Notes under the pieces: generated by a model
What the model saw: only the letters and a program-made list of their open reading frames with translations
What the model was told of the DNA's origin: nothing
Database searches by the model: none
NCBI RefSeq assembly: GCF_003862485.1
Contig: NZ_RRCM01000002.1
Coordinates: forward strand, 32,264-96,263
DNA length: 64,000 nucleotides
Origin: Lachnoanaerobaculum orale
Lineage (GTDB): Bacteria > Bacillota > Clostridia > Lachnospirales > Lachnospiraceae
Direction of reading: 5' to 3'
In this document: positions 25,195 to 37,903 of the stretch, one piece after another
Numbering within the stretch: position 1 is the stretch's first letter
Layout: each line of letters begins with the position of its first letter
Program-made: the position numbers and the translations under genes

Positions 25195-26175
25195 TTATTT
25201 TCTCTCCGACAGCCTCTTGTAAGCTTTGTTTATATAGTACTCGGATATCAGCTTTCTGATTCTCGGGCAAACTACGGTTACCAAATCCATCATATGATAT
25301 ATAAGCATATAAAGCTTCTTACCGCCCTCAAGTGGAACTTCTCTAAACGGAGTCTTTTCCTTAAAATAAAAATATGCTCTCTTATAAGGGTTATGACTTC
25401 CGATGCACCAAGGCCTCTCATCACCTGCAAAATGCAATACTACAGGTCTTTTCTTTGCTTCTTTTAAATCTTCCCTAGTATATGAAAGAGTTGCACCGTA
25501 AACTTTAGTCAATGCCCTGTATGAAAAATATTTGTAGTTTGAGAAGAAGTTAAACTTCGGAGGAAGCTTTTTTATTCTCCATCTGAGTACTCCGTTTATG
25601 GCATCCTGCTCACCGAAAAGACTCTTATCCCAAATACTTTTACTGTAGCTGATTATCTTTTCTCCAAGATTTTCTTCTCTCCATTTTTTAAGGTCTATCA
25701 ACAAAAGACCGGCATTTACATAGGAAGCCTCATAGTCAAGTCCGATTTCATACCTTACTCTCTCAAGCACCGTAGGCTCCTCTACGGCGGCCACTACATT
25801 TTTGCCAAGCTTTGTATTGTATAATTCCCTTATAGAACGAAATATAACCATATCGCAATCCAGATAAAGTATTCTATCGACATCTTCCGGCAAAAGCTCA
25901 CCTACAAGCAGCCTGCCCATCTTGCTGATATCAAAGGACGCATCCTGCAATCCTGTATCAAAATATTTTGATGTGTCTTTAAGTTCTATTATCTCTACAG
26001 CTCTGCCAAACTTTTTTGCTATACTTTTCAACTTGCCCAAAGAGTCCCCACCAATTCCTGTGGAAATGATGAAGACTCTAAGCTCTTTCTCATGTCTGTT
26101 TCTCTCATATAACGAATATAGGCTTACGCCGAGATGCAGGGCAAACTTTTCATTTGCTATATAAACTATATTCAT
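25195..26175 (-). CDS. GT8 glycosyltransferase
   Basis: 326 residues. NIVYIANEKFALHLGVSLYSLYE opens the fold, DRILYLDCDMVIFRS carries the DxD metal site, YVNAGLLLIDLKKWRE and FGEQDAINGVLRWRIKKLPPKFN follow, and HFAGDERPW closes it, all typical of LgtC/GspA-type GT8 enzymes. These retain anomeric configuration and usually transfer glucose or galactose from UDP-sugars. It is the first glycosyltransferase after leuA in the operon. Confidence 0.85.
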   Translation of the reverse strand: MNIVYIANEKFALHLGVSLYSLYERNRHEKELRVFIISTGIGGDSLGKLKSIAKKFGRAVEIIELKDTSKYFDTGLQDASFDISKMGRLLVGELLPEDVDRILYLDCDMVIFRSIRELYNTKLGKNVVAAVEEPTVLERVRYEIGLDYEASYVNAGLLLIDLKKWREENLGEKIISYSKSIWDKSLFGEQDAINGVLRWRIKKLPPKFNFFSNYKYFSYRALTKVYGATLSYTREDLKEAKKRPVVLHFAGDERPWCIGSHNPYKRAYFYFKEKTPFREVPLEGGKKLYMLIYHMMDLVTVVCPRIRKLISEYYINKAYKRLSERK

Positions 26176-26202
26176 GTTTACCTCAATTATAATATATAAA
26201 CT

Positions 26203-26228
26203 CAGACAGCGCGCTTGTGTGCTGTCTG
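26203..26228 (-). terminator. Hairpin between leuA and the glycosyltransferase genes
   Basis: CAGACAGC (26203-26210) pairs perfectly with GCTGTCTG (26221-26228) around a ten-base loop. On the minus strand it is followed by only a short T run, so it is probably a partial terminator or processing site separating leuA from the genes downstream. Confidence 0.5.
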
Positions 26229-26238
26229 AAATACATTT

Positions 26239-27903
26239 TTAGTAGAACAATCTATTTACCGCAGAGAACAGACCTCTGATAGATGATCTTGTGATATTTC
26301 CTGAAATACCTACACCGTATGTGGTCTTTCCGCTTTCAACATCCAGCATATGGATATATGAAGCCGCCTTTGCATTTGAACCTGAGGCAAGAGCGTGCTC
26401 GTTGTAATCAAGGACTTTCATCTCCTTACCTACAACCTTCTCAAGGCCTCTCTTGACAGCGTCGATAGGACCGTTTCCGCTGCTTTCAAATACCTTCTCT
26501 TCTCCGTTCTCTCTGTATGTTACCTTGACAAGTGTAGAGAAATCTCCGTCCTCATCGGCATCTGTTATGACGCATTTTTCAAAATGCAGAGGTTCTTTCT
26601 TCTCAATGTAGTTTTTCTCAAACTCCTTGTAGATTTCCTCCGGTGAAACCTCACCCTGCACTTCTGAAATTCTTTGGATAATATCTGCAAATTCCTTGTG
26701 CATACCCTTCGGCAATTTGAAGCCGTAGAAAGTATCCATAACAAAGGCAACTCCGCCCTTTCCGGACTGAGAATTGATTCTGACTACAGGCTCATACTCG
26801 CGACCGATATCTGCAGGGTCGATAGGCAGATAAGGAACTTCCCAGTACGGGTTGTTTCTCTGCTTCATAGCCTGAACGCCCTTGTTGATAGCATCCTGAT
26901 GTGAACCTGAGAATGCGGTAAATACAAGCTTACCTGCATACGGATGTCTAGGGTCAATGCTCATCTTTGTGGTTCTCTCATATACATCTATGATCTCTTT
27001 GATATTGCTGATATTAAGATTCGGATCAATACCCTGTGAGAACATATTGTAGGCAATATTTAAAATATCCACATTTCCGGTTCTCTCACCGTTTCCAAAC
27101 AGCGTACCTTCCATTCTGTCGGCTCCTGCCAAAAGTGCAAGCTCCGCAACGGCTGTTCCTGTACCTCTGTCGTTGTGAGGATGTGTGGAAAGTATTATTG
27201 CCTCTCTATTCTTAAGATGTGTACTCATCCACTCGATTCTGTCTGCAAATACATTAGGTGTTGTCATCTCAACAGTATTCGGAAGATTTATTATTATCTT
27301 ATTTTCTTTGGTAGCACCCCATGCATCAACAACGGCGTCACATACGTCAAGTGCAAAATCAAGCTCCGTTCCCATAAAGCTCTCAGGTGAGTATTCCAAT
27401 ATAATTTCACCGTCATGGTCTTTCATATACTTCTTTACAAGAGCCACACCTTCAAGTGCGATATTTTTTATTCCTTCTCTGTCAAGACCGTATACCACAT
27501 TTCTTTGTAATGTGTCGGTAGAATTGTAGATATGCATTATACATTTCTTAATTCCCTTTATAGCTTCAAAGCTTCTTTTTATAAGATGCTCTCTACACTG
27601 GCAAAGTATCTGTACAACTACATCATCAGGAATAAGCTTTCTGTCTACCAACTGACGTAAAAAGTCAAATTCTATCTGTGATGCGGCAGGGAAGCCGATC
27701 TCTATTTCCTTAAAGCCCAACTTTACAAGCAGATTAAACATCTCTATCTTTTCTTCCACCACCATCGGCTCGACCAATGCCTGATTGCCGTCTCTTAAGT
27801 CTGATGAGCACCATATAGGCGCCTTCTCTATTTGCTTATCCGGCCATGTTCTCTCTTTAAAATCCACTACGGGATTTCTCTTATATCTTTCAATATGATA
27901 CAT
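26239..27903 (-). CDS. leuA: 2-isopropylmalate synthase
   Basis: 554 residues. It condenses acetyl-CoA with 2-oxoisovalerate in the first step of leucine synthesis. APIWCSSDLRDGNQALVEPM near the N-terminus gives the metal and substrate site, STHPHNDRGTGTAVAELALLAGADRMEGTLFG holds the HxH motif (written here as the family signature), and the C-terminal third has the leucine-sensing regulatory domain ending YGVGISGNITRSSIRG. Length and layout match the LeuA2 group. It stands alone from other leucine genes, 62 bases after glmM inside a glycan operon. No leucine leader or T-box was seen in the short gap. Confidence 0.93.
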   Translation of the reverse strand: MYHIERYKRNPVVDFKERTWPDKQIEKAPIWCSSDLRDGNQALVEPMVVEEKIEMFNLLVKLGFKEIEIGFPAASQIEFDFLRQLVDRKLIPDDVVVQILCQCREHLIKRSFEAIKGIKKCIMHIYNSTDTLQRNVVYGLDREGIKNIALEGVALVKKYMKDHDGEIILEYSPESFMGTELDFALDVCDAVVDAWGATKENKIIINLPNTVEMTTPNVFADRIEWMSTHLKNREAIILSTHPHNDRGTGTAVAELALLAGADRMEGTLFGNGERTGNVDILNIAYNMFSQGIDPNLNISNIKEIIDVYERTTKMSIDPRHPYAGKLVFTAFSGSHQDAINKGVQAMKQRNNPYWEVPYLPIDPADIGREYEPVVRINSQSGKGGVAFVMDTFYGFKLPKGMHKEFADIIQRISEVQGEVSPEEIYKEFEKNYIEKKEPLHFEKCVITDADEDGDFSTLVKVTYRENGEEKVFESSGNGPIDAVKRGLEKVVGKEMKVLDYNEHALASGSNAKAASYIHMLDVESGKTTYGVGISGNITRSSIRGLFSAVNRLFY

Positions 27904-27965
27904 TCAATCTCTCCTCTTTTCTATTCTATAGTCAAGCTTTGTCTCATTCCCTGATTTTTGTCCCC

Positions 27966-29312
27966 CTATATTAAAAGTCCCTCTTTTTCCATTACCTTGA
28001 TGACCTCATCGGTGTACTTCTCACAGTCTTCCATGCTCTTTGCTTCCACCATCACCCTGATAAGAGGCTCGGTACCGCTTGGACGAAGAAGAATTCTGCC
28101 GTCACCTCCAAGTGCTTTGCTGACGGCATCTACCGCATCAAGCACAGCCTTATTCTCGCCTGCAATCTTTTTATCAGTTACTCTGACGTTTTTAAGCACC
28201 TGTGGGAAAATATCCACCTCGCTTGCAAGCTTTGAAAGTGGTTGCTTTGTCTCCAAAACCACCTCCATTACTTTAAGTGAAGTAAGTATGCCGTCACCTG
28301 TTGTGGCGTGCTTTGCAAATATGATATGACCGGACTGCTCACCGCCGAGGCAGTGACCGTTATTTTGCATATTTTCATACACATATTTATCACCTACGGC
28401 AGTCTTTTCGTAGTTTATTCCTTCTCTTTCAAACGCCTTATAAAGTCCGAAGTTTGACATTATTGTAGTTACCACTGTGTTATTGAAAAGCTCACCTCTC
28501 TCCTTCATATACTTACCGCAAATATAGAGGATAAGGTCTCCGTCCACCACATTGCCTTTTTCATCCACACATAGACATCTGTCCGCGTCTCCATCATAGG
28601 CAAAACCTATATCACAGCCGTTTTCAAGCACACATTTTTGAAGACTCTCTATATGTGTAGAACCGCAGTCGGTATTTATATTTATACCGTCAGGATTGTT
28701 ATGAATTACATAAGTATCCGCACCCAAAGCGTCAAATACATTCTTTGCAATGCTTGACGCCGAACCGTTTGCAAGGTCAAGCGCCACCTTCTTTCCCTTA
28801 AAAGATCTGGTAGCTATGGAGATAAGATAGCCTATATATCTGTTTCTACCTGCGGCATAGTCTACAGTTCTTCCTATATTTTCCTTTGTGGCAAAAGGGA
28901 TTGCATCGTCAGGTCCGTCAATATAGCTTTCTATCTTTTCTATTACTTCTTCCTCAAGCTTTTCACCGTTGCCGTTTATTACCTTGATACCGTTGTCATA
29001 GTACGGATTGTGGCTGGCTGAAATCATTATACCGCAGTCAAAATCATCGCTTCTTACAACATATGAAACACTTGGAGTTGTAGTAACATGAAGCAGATAT
29101 GCGTCCGCTCCTGAAGCCGTAAGTCCTGCAACCAAAGAATACTCAAACATATAGCTTGACCTTCTGGTGTCCTTACCTATAACCACTCTGCATTTTTTAC
29201 CGTCTTTAGAGTAGTAGCTTCCCAAAAATCTGCCGACTTTATATGCATGCTCTACAGTGAGGTCTACATTTGCCTCTCCTCTAAAGCCGTCTGTTCCGAA
29301 ATATTTTCCCAT
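27966..29312 (-). CDS. glmM: Phosphoglucosamine mutase
   Basis: 448 residues. It converts glucosamine-6-phosphate to glucosamine-1-phosphate for UDP-GlcNAc. It starts MGKYFGTDGFRGEAN, has the phosphoserine loop GIMISASHNPYYDNGIK near 95, the metal loop FAYDGDADRCLCVDEKG near 240, the GGEQSGHIIF substrate loop and the phosphate-binding RPSGTEPLIRVMVEA near the end. The GEQSGH loop favours GlmM over other phosphohexomutases. It overlaps the rfbD stop by one base, so both are translated together. Confidence 0.93.
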   Translation of the reverse strand: MGKYFGTDGFRGEANVDLTVEHAYKVGRFLGSYYSKDGKKCRVVIGKDTRRSSYMFEYSLVAGLTASGADAYLLHVTTTPSVSYVVRSDDFDCGIMISASHNPYYDNGIKVINGNGEKLEEEVIEKIESYIDGPDDAIPFATKENIGRTVDYAAGRNRYIGYLISIATRSFKGKKVALDLANGSASSIAKNVFDALGADTYVIHNNPDGININTDCGSTHIESLQKCVLENGCDIGFAYDGDADRCLCVDEKGNVVDGDLILYICGKYMKERGELFNNTVVTTIMSNFGLYKAFEREGINYEKTAVGDKYVYENMQNNGHCLGGEQSGHIIFAKHATTGDGILTSLKVMEVVLETKQPLSKLASEVDIFPQVLKNVRVTDKKIAGENKAVLDAVDAVSKALGGDGRILLRPSGTEPLIRVMVEAKSMEDCEKYTDEVIKVMEKEGLLI

Positions 29313-30172
29313 CAGTTTTCCCCCAATTCAAGCAAATATCTTCTAAGTGCGTCCTGCCAAGGCGGCAAAAGTTCAAAACCGTTTTCTGTGAGTTTGGACT
29401 TATCCATCCTTGAGTTGTGCGGCCTCTTTGCCTTTACCGGAAATGCATCCGAAGATACCGGTGTTACCGCTACATCAAGTTTTGCCTGCTTGAATATCTC
29501 AACCGCAAAATCATACCATGAGCAAAGCCCCTCATTGGTTGCATGATATCTGCCGTATTTGTCAGTTACAATCATATCTACCAAAAGTCTTGAAAGATCC
29601 GGTGTATATGTAGGTGAGCCTATCTGATCGTTTACTACGCTTACAGCTCCTCTTTCTTTTCCGAGTCTTATCATTGTCTTGATAAAGTTATTTCCGTGAA
29701 GTCCGAATACCCATGAAATTCTTACTATGAAGTATTTCTTAAGTAATTCTTCGACATAGAGCTCACCCTTATATTTTGCCATACCGTAAACATTAAGAGG
29801 CGCTCTCTTATCATCAGGCTCCCAAGGTCTTTCGCCCTCTCCGTCAAATACATAGTCTGTGGAAATATACATCATAGCGACATCAAGTGTCTTTGCAACC
29901 TCGGCTATATTTTTTGTACCCTCGGCATTTATCTTTGTAACAAGGGCTTCATTATCCTCCGCCGCATCCACCGCGGTATATGCCGCACAGTGAATTATAG
30001 CGTCGATCCTGGCATCATTATTTATCTTTTCAATCACTCTCTTTGTAGCGGCTGCATCCGTGATATCAAGATCGTCTATATCAATACCTACAGATTCTAT
30101 ATTTCTTTTAGAAAGTTCGCAAAGCAGGTCGCTTCCAAGCTGCCCCTTTGCACCTGTTACCAATACTCTCAT
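29312..30172 (-). CDS. rfbD: dTDP-4-dehydrorhamnose reductase
   Basis: 286 residues. It performs the last step of dTDP-L-rhamnose synthesis. TGAKGQLGSDLLCEL is the NADPH-binding loop, HCAAYTAVDAAED and STDYVFDGEG are signature segments, YGMAKYKGE has the catalytic Tyr/Lys, and HATNEGLCSWYDFAVEIF is typical of RmlD near the end. It overlaps rfbB and glmM by one base each. The epimerase RfbC, needed before this step, is not in the window. Confidence 0.94.
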   Translation of the reverse strand: MRVLVTGAKGQLGSDLLCELSKRNIESVGIDIDDLDITDAAATKRVIEKINNDARIDAIIHCAAYTAVDAAEDNEALVTKINAEGTKNIAEVAKTLDVAMMYISTDYVFDGEGERPWEPDDKRAPLNVYGMAKYKGELYVEELLKKYFIVRISWVFGLHGNNFIKTMIRLGKERGAVSVVNDQIGSPTYTPDLSRLLVDMIVTDKYGRYHATNEGLCSWYDFAVEIFKQAKLDVAVTPVSSDAFPVKAKRPHNSRMDKSKLTENGFELLPPWQDALRRYLLELGEN

Positions 30173-31194
30173 TAAAGTCTTTCTCCATACATATTTTCAA
30201 AATACTTTGTGTATTCTCCGCTTATGATATGCTCCCACCACTCTTTATTGTTAAGATACCATTCAATTGTCTTTACAATACCTGTGTCAAATGTATACTC
30301 AGGCTTCCATCCAAGCTCGGTTTCTATTTTGGTCGGGTCTATGGCATATCTTCTGTCATGGCCCGGTCTGTCCGTTACAAACTTGATAAGACTCTCCGGC
30401 TTATTAAGTGCCTTAAGTATTGTCTTTACCACCTCAAGATTGGTTCTCTCATTATGTCCGCCGATATTGTAGACCTCACCGACTTTACCCTTTCTTACTA
30501 CAAGGTCAATTGCCTTACAGTGGTCTGTAACATAGAGCCAGTCTCTTACATTCTCTCCCTTGCCGTATACAGGAAGCTCCTCGTCATTAAGCGCTCTGCT
30601 TATAATAAGCGGAATAAGCTTCTCAGGGAAATGATAAGGTCCGTAGTTGTTTGAACATCTTGATACGGTCACAGGAAGTCCATATGTTCTGTGGTACGCA
30701 AGTACGAAAAGGTCCGCACTTGCCTTCGATGATGAATAAGGGCTTGAGGTATGAAGCGGTGTTTCCTCCGTAAAGAATAAATCCGGTCTGTCAAGAGGAA
30801 GGTCTCCGTATACCTCATCTGTGGATACCTGATGATATCTCTTTATTCCGTATGTTCTGCAAGCGTCAAGTAGAGTTGTGGTTCCCATTACATTTGTTCT
30901 TACAAAACTCTCAGGATCTGTGATAGATCTGTCTACATGGCTCTCAGCCGCAAAGTTTATAACCACATCAGGCTTTTCTTCTTCAAAGAGCTTGAAGATA
31001 AATGCTCTGTCAGCGATATCACCCTTTACAAACTTATAATTCGGTGCATTCTCCACCGGCTTTAATGTCTCCAAGTTTCCCGCATAGGTAAGAAGATCCA
31101 AGTTTATTATCATATCCTCAGGATACTTATTTACCATATAGTGAACAAAATTTCCGCCGATAAATCCGGCACCGCCTGTAACAATAATTTTCAT
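30172..31194 (-). CDS. rfbB: dTDP-glucose 4,6-dehydratase
   Basis: 340 residues. It converts dTDP-glucose to dTDP-4-keto-6-deoxyglucose. TGGAGFIGGNFVHYMV is the NAD site, INFAAESHVDRSITDP is the family signature, STDEVYGDLPLD has the active-site Asp-Glu, and YSSSKASADLFVLAYHRTYG the Tyr/Lys pair. GENVRDWLYVTDHCKAID lies in the substrate-binding half. Twenty-one bases separate it from rfbA. Confidence 0.95.
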   Translation of the reverse strand: MKIIVTGGAGFIGGNFVHYMVNKYPEDMIINLDLLTYAGNLETLKPVENAPNYKFVKGDIADRAFIFKLFEEEKPDVVINFAAESHVDRSITDPESFVRTNVMGTTTLLDACRTYGIKRYHQVSTDEVYGDLPLDRPDLFFTEETPLHTSSPYSSSKASADLFVLAYHRTYGLPVTVSRCSNNYGPYHFPEKLIPLIISRALNDEELPVYGKGENVRDWLYVTDHCKAIDLVVRKGKVGEVYNIGGHNERTNLEVVKTILKALNKPESLIKFVTDRPGHDRRYAIDPTKIETELGWKPEYTFDTGIVKTIEWYLNNKEWWEHIISGEYTKYFENMYGERL

Positions 31195-31215
31195 ATTAAC
31201 CTCGTCTGTTTTATT

Positions 31216-32109
31216 TTACGCTTGATGTATGTGGTCGATATACTTGCCGTCATATACATCTTTTAAATATTTTCCGTACTGATTTTTCTTAAAGATCTCA
31301 TATGCCTTTAAAAGTTCTTCTTTGCTTATCCAACCGTTCAGATATGCAATCTCCTCAAGGCAGGCTATCTTTCTGTGCTGATGTGTTTCCATTGTATATA
31401 CAAAATTTGTAGCCTCAACAAGGCTCTCATGAGTTCCCGTATCCAGCCATGTAAAGCCCTGTCCGAGTACCTTCACCTCAAGCTCTCCTTTTTCAAGGTA
31501 GATTCTGTTAAGATCCGTGATTTCAAGCTCTCCTCTGGCTGAAGGCTTTAATTCCTTGGCATATTTCACCACATCATTATCATAGAAGTAAAGTCCTGTA
31601 ACACAGTAGTTACTCTTCGGTTTTTCAGGCTTTTCTTCTATTGAAACGGCCTTACCGTTTTTATCAAACTCCACTATACCGAATCTTTCAGGATCGTCTA
31701 CATAGTATCCGAATACGGTAGCTCCCTCATCCTTTGAAGCTGCAGATTTTAAATGGTTCTTAAGTCCGTGTCCATGGAATATATTGTCACCAAGTATCAT
31801 TGCCACCGGCTCATCGCCGATGAACTTTTCACCGATGATAAACGCCTGTGCCAGTCCGTCCGGGCTTGGCTGAACTGCATATTCTAATTTCAGTCCGAAT
31901 TGTGCACCGTCTCCAAGCAATTCTTTAAATCTTGGTGTATCGTCAGGTGTGGAGATAATAAGTATCTCTCTGATACCTGCCTCCATCAGTACGGAAATAG
32001 GATAATAAATCATCGGCTTGTCATATATAGGGAGTAGCTGTTTTGATGTAACCTTTGTCAGCGGATACAATCTTGTGCCGCTACCGCCTGCTAATATAAT
32101 ACCCTTCAT
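31216..32109 (-). CDS. rfbA: Glucose-1-phosphate thymidylyltransferase
   Basis: 297 residues. It makes dTDP-glucose, the first committed step to dTDP-rhamnose. [18 protein letters not shown] is the nucleotidyltransferase loop, [20 protein letters not shown] and [13 protein letters not shown] are the sugar and metal sites, and [19 protein letters not shown] is the C-terminal signature. It is the first gene of the glycan operon, with about 105 bases of leader between it and the ATP synthase terminator. The leader contains a small GGCTTT/AAAGCC hairpin near the start. Confidence 0.95.
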   Translation of the reverse strand: MKGIILAGGSGTRLYPLTKVTSKQLLPIYDKPMIYYPISVLMEAGIREILIISTPDDTPRFKELLGDGAQFGLKLEYAVQPSPDGLAQAFIIGEKFIGDEPVAMILGDNIFHGHGLKNHLKSAASKDEGATVFGYYVDDPERFGIVEFDKNGKAVSIEEKPEKPKSNYCVTGLYFYDNDVVKYAKELKPSARGELEITDLNRIYLEKGELEVKVLGQGFTWLDTGTHESLVEATNFVYTMETHQHRKIACLEEIAYLNGWISKEELLKAYEIFKKNQYGKYLKDVYDGKYIDHIHQA

Positions 32110-32211
32110 TTTGTGTCCTCACTTTCGCCGGGGCTTTTACCCTCAAAGCCTTTATATGTGTAACTTTCAATAACTTTTATAATACCATAATTTAATAAAA
32201 CTGTGAAGAAA

Positions 32212-32268
32212 TAAAAAAGGACTGTATGCATTATCCTCATTTTTCAAGAAAATATACATACAATCCTT
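32212..32268 (-). terminator. Terminator of the ATP synthase operon
   Basis: Minus-strand arms AAGGATTGTATG (32257-32268) and CATACAGTCCTT (32218-32229) pair with one G-U and are followed by a T run, a few bases after the atpC stop. Confidence 0.75.
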
Positions 32269-32273
32269 ATTAT

Positions 32274-32675
32274 TTATTTATGCCCTGCTACATCCAGACG
32301 AACCAATGCTCTTCTGAGTGCCAGTTCGGCTCTTGCGATGTCCACACCGTCTTTTTGTGAAAGTCTCTTTTCGGCTCTCTCCTTTGCCTCTTTGGCTCTG
32401 ACAACATCTATCTCATCACCGTACTCACATGAGTCTGCAAGTATGGTAACTTTATCCTGTAATATTTCGGAAAAGCCTGAGTGAAGTGCACAGTTTTTCA
32501 CACTGCCGTCTTCACAGTGAATAGTCAGCTTACCCGGTGCTATTACATTTACCATAGGGATATGCTTGGCATATATACCGACATTTCCCTGTGTTGTGGT
32601 GTACTCGACCATAGTAGCATCCCCCTCAAAAAAAACATGATCGGGGCACATTATCTTTAATGCAAACTTGTCCAT
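32274..32675 (-). CDS. atpC: F-type ATP synthase epsilon subunit
   Basis: 133 residues. The N-terminal beta-sandwich (FALKIMCPDHVFFEGDATMVEYTT, GNVGIYAKHIPMVNVIAPG) is followed by a two-helix C-terminal domain (VRAKEAKERAEKRL, ELALRRALVRLD). It is part of the central stalk and can brake the enzyme through its C-terminal helices. GGAGG precedes the ATG. It is the last gene of the operon, right before the terminator. Confidence 0.93.
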   Translation of the reverse strand: MDKFALKIMCPDHVFFEGDATMVEYTTTQGNVGIYAKHIPMVNVIAPGKLTIHCEDGSVKNCALHSGFSEILQDKVTILADSCEYGDEIDVVRAKEAKERAEKRLSQKDGVDIARAELALRRALVRLDVAGHK

Positions 32676-32683
32676 ACTACCTC

Positions 32684-34965
<2,282 letters not shown>

Positions 34966-34977
34966 AATACACCTGCA

Positions 34978-36477
34978 CTATGCTTTCTTACATTCATTGA
35001 TAACATCTGTAAGTCTCTTTGCAAGATCCTCAGAAATTTCTTTTTTATCTCTAATCTCAGCAGCTATCTCAGGATGCTTACTCTCAATAAATCTGAACAG
35101 CTTATCCTGGAACTCAAGCACCTTATCTGTAGGCACGTCAAGTAAGAGCTTCTTTGTAGCTGCAAATATAATGATTACCTCATATTCAACCGCCATAGGC
35201 TTATAATTAGGCTGCTTTAAGATTTCTCTTATTCTTTCACCCTGTGCAAGCTGATTCTTGGTAGCCTCATCAAGCTCCGAACCGAACTGTGCAAATGATG
35301 CAAGCTCTCTGTACTGAGCAAGCTCCACTCTTATAGGTCCTGCAATCTTCTTCATAGCCTTAATCTGTGCGGCGCCACCAACTCTTGATACTGAAAGTCC
35401 GGCATTGATGGCAGGTCTGAATCCTGCATTGAACATCTCAGTTTCAAGATAAATCTGACCGTCTGTAATAGAAATAACATTGGTAGGAATATACGCTGAA
35501 ACGTCTCCCGCCTGTGTCTCTATAATAGGCAATGCGGTAAGTGAACCGCCGCCAAGGTCGTCTGAAAGTCTTGACGCTCTCTCAAGTAATCTTGAGTGAA
35601 GGTAGAATACATCACCCGGATATGCCTCACGGCCCGGCGGTCTCTTAAGAAGAAGTGAAAGTGTACGATATGCGGCAGCATGCTTTGTAAGGTCATCGTA
35701 TACTACCAATACATCCTCTCCTCTTTCCATCCACTCCTCACCTATAGCACAGCCTGAGTAAGGTGCGATATATTGAAGCGGTGCAAGGTCACTTGCGGTA
35801 GAAACTACTACTGTGGTGTAGTCCATAGCACCGTAATCCTCAAAAGTCTTTACAATTGATGCAACAGTGGAAGCCTTCTGTCCTATAGCAACATAGATAC
35901 AGTGAACATTCTGTCCCTTTTGGTTGATGATTGTATCTACGGCGATAGAAGTCTTACCTGTCTGTCTGTCACCGATTATAAGCTCTCTTTGTCCTCTTCC
36001 TATAGGAATCATGGCATCAATAGCCTTTATTCCTGTTTGAAGCGGTGTATCTACGGATTTTCTTTCGATAACACCGTGTGCAACTCTCTCTATTCTTCTA
36101 AAGGTATCTGTAGTTATAGGTCCCTTTCCGTCTATAGGCTGACCGAGGGCGTTTACTACTCTTCCTGTAAGTGCATCACCTACAGGAACCTCAACAACTC
36201 TGCCTGTGGTCTTTACTGTATCACCCTCACTGATATTTCTCTTATCACCAAGTAAAACAGCACCAACATTGTCCTCTTCCAGGTTCAAAACCATGCCGTA
36301 GACATCTCCCGGGAACTCTAAAAGCTCACCCTGCATAGCCTTAGCCAGACCGTGTATTCTTGCAATACCGTCCGCTACCTGAATAACAGTACCTACATCC
36401 GATACCTCGAGTTTAGTTGAATACTTGTTTATCTGCTCTTTTATAACTGAGCTGATCTCTTCAGGTCTTAGATTCAC
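34978..36477 (-). CDS. atpA: F-type ATP synthase alpha subunit
   Basis: 499 residues, the non-catalytic nucleotide-binding subunit. [19 protein letters not shown] is the P-loop, [16 protein letters not shown] the Walker B region, [20 protein letters not shown] is highly conserved, and [17 protein letters not shown] carries the arginine that reaches into the beta active site. Length and order fit the family. It lies 45 bases after atpH. Confidence 0.96.
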   Translation of the reverse strand: MNLRPEEISSVIKEQINKYSTKLEVSDVGTVIQVADGIARIHGLAKAMQGELLEFPGDVYGMVLNLEEDNVGAVLLGDKRNISEGDTVKTTGRVVEVPVGDALTGRVVNALGQPIDGKGPITTDTFRRIERVAHGVIERKSVDTPLQTGIKAIDAMIPIGRGQRELIIGDRQTGKTSIAVDTIINQKGQNVHCIYVAIGQKASTVASIVKTFEDYGAMDYTTVVVSTASDLAPLQYIAPYSGCAIGEEWMERGEDVLVVYDDLTKHAAAYRTLSLLLKRPPGREAYPGDVFYLHSRLLERASRLSDDLGGGSLTALPIIETQAGDVSAYIPTNVISITDGQIYLETEMFNAGFRPAINAGLSVSRVGGAAQIKAMKKIAGPIRVELAQYRELASFAQFGSELDEATKNQLAQGERIREILKQPNYKPMAVEYEVIIIFAATKKLLLDVPTDKVLEFQDKLFRFIESKHPEIAAEIRDKKEISEDLAKRLTDVINECKKA

Positions 36478-36522
36478 TAGACTCGTACCTCTTTTCTTTA
36501 AACTTTTTGCCGGTAATACGGC

Positions 36523-37056
36523 TTATGATAGCATTTTTCGCATCTTTTCAATTCTGGTTTTTACACTTGAATCCACAACTCTGTCACCTATTCTGATGAC
36601 AATACCGCCCAGAATACTCTCATCCACTATATACTCCGCCTCAAGAGATTCATACTTTGAAGACTTTATAAGCTCCTCAACTATTCTCTCTTTCTTTGCA
36701 GTATCAAGCGGCAATGCGGTTGTAATCGTTGCCTTTCCTATAAGCAAAAGCTCTTTTATACAATCTATAACATAGTCAAGGATAGGTAAAAGCTCCGCCT
36801 GTCTCTTTTTTTCGATAACGGTAACTAAAAGTCCCATTGAGTCATCACTCACATGATGCTCAAATATTCCTTTCAAAAATGATACCTTCTCCTCATCGTC
36901 CATCTTAGGAGAATCAAGGAGCAAAGCAATATCTTCATTTTTTACAAAAATATCTTTTATCGCCTTTATCTCATCAAGTGCAACATTTAAATTATTTTTA
37001 TCAGATACTACCGACACATAAGCATCTCCATATACTTTGGACACTAATTTTGCCAT
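36523..37056 (-). CDS. atpH: F-type ATP synthase delta subunit
   Basis: 177 residues. It starts VSKVYGDAYVSV, has a helical N-terminal domain, and ends with the conserved strand-helix region EYIVDESILGGIVIRIGDRVVDSSV. It joins the stator b subunit to the top of the alpha3-beta3 head. The start overlaps atpF by 13 bases, suggesting coupled translation. Confidence 0.93.
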   Translation of the reverse strand: MAKLVSKVYGDAYVSVVSDKNNLNVALDEIKAIKDIFVKNEDIALLLDSPKMDDEEKVSFLKGIFEHHVSDDSMGLLVTVIEKKRQAELLPILDYVIDCIKELLLIGKATITTALPLDTAKKERIVEELIKSSKYESLEAEYIVDESILGGIVIRIGDRVVDSSVKTRIEKMRKMLS

Positions 37057-37559
37057 GTACCATCTCCGATTTCTTTTAAAGTCTCCTCGACAAGTCTATC
37101 CTGCACTTCTACATTCATTGCAGAATTGACCGCCTTGCTTGCAATAATCGAAGCCACATCCACAATATTTGACTTTACTTCTTCCATGGCTTTCTTCTTT
37201 GCCAGCTCTATCTCATTGTTAGCTCTGTCAGTAATTCTCATAGCTTCGGCTCTTGCCTCTTCTATGATTTCATTTTCTCTATCCTTTGCCCTTTTTCTTG
37301 CGTCTTCCAAGATAGCGTCAGCCTGCTTTTTGAAACCGGCCAACTTCTCTTCGTATTCCGCTTTAAGAGCTTCAGCCTGTGCCTTCGCCTCTTTTGCGCT
37401 ATCCAAATCTCCCGCTACACGCTCTCTTCTTTTCTTGAGCATATCCTTTGCAGGATTAAAAAGCAAATAGGAAAGAATAAAGAACAAGAAAAGGACCGCA
37501 AAGCCTGTAATGGCTGAATCAGCCAAAAGCTGAGGGTCAAATCCTATCAGTCTTTCCAT
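37044..37559 (-). CDS. atpF: F-type ATP synthase b subunit
   Basis: 171 residues. One N-terminal membrane helix (SAITGFAVLFLFFILSYLLF) is followed by a long charged coiled-coil (RERVAGDLDSAKEAKAQAEA onward) that forms the peripheral stalk. It lies 12 bases after atpE and overlaps atpH. Only one b-type gene is present, as usual in non-photosynthetic bacteria. Confidence 0.93.
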   Translation of the reverse strand: MERLIGFDPQLLADSAITGFAVLFLFFILSYLLFNPAKDMLKKRRERVAGDLDSAKEAKAQAEALKAEYEEKLAGFKKQADAILEDARKRAKDRENEIIEEARAEAMRITDRANNEIELAKKKAMEEVKSNIVDVASIIASKAVNSAMNVEVQDRLVEETLKEIGDGTWQN

Positions 37560-37571
37560 AAACCCTCCAAA

Positions 37572-37853
<282 letters not shown>

Positions 37854-37903
37854 TCAAGTAGACAAAAAACTACTCAAATCCTGAAAATACTTTATCTAAT
37901 GAA

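Noticed and set aside
27904-27965. T-box or leucine leader peptide before leuA
   Set aside because: The gap is only 62 bases and shows no leucine-codon run, specifier loop or attenuator hairpin.
32110-32170. Possible riboswitch in the rfbA leader
   Set aside because: Only a short GGCTTT/AAAGCC hairpin is visible; the sequence does not match the conserved core of any riboswitch class I can recall.
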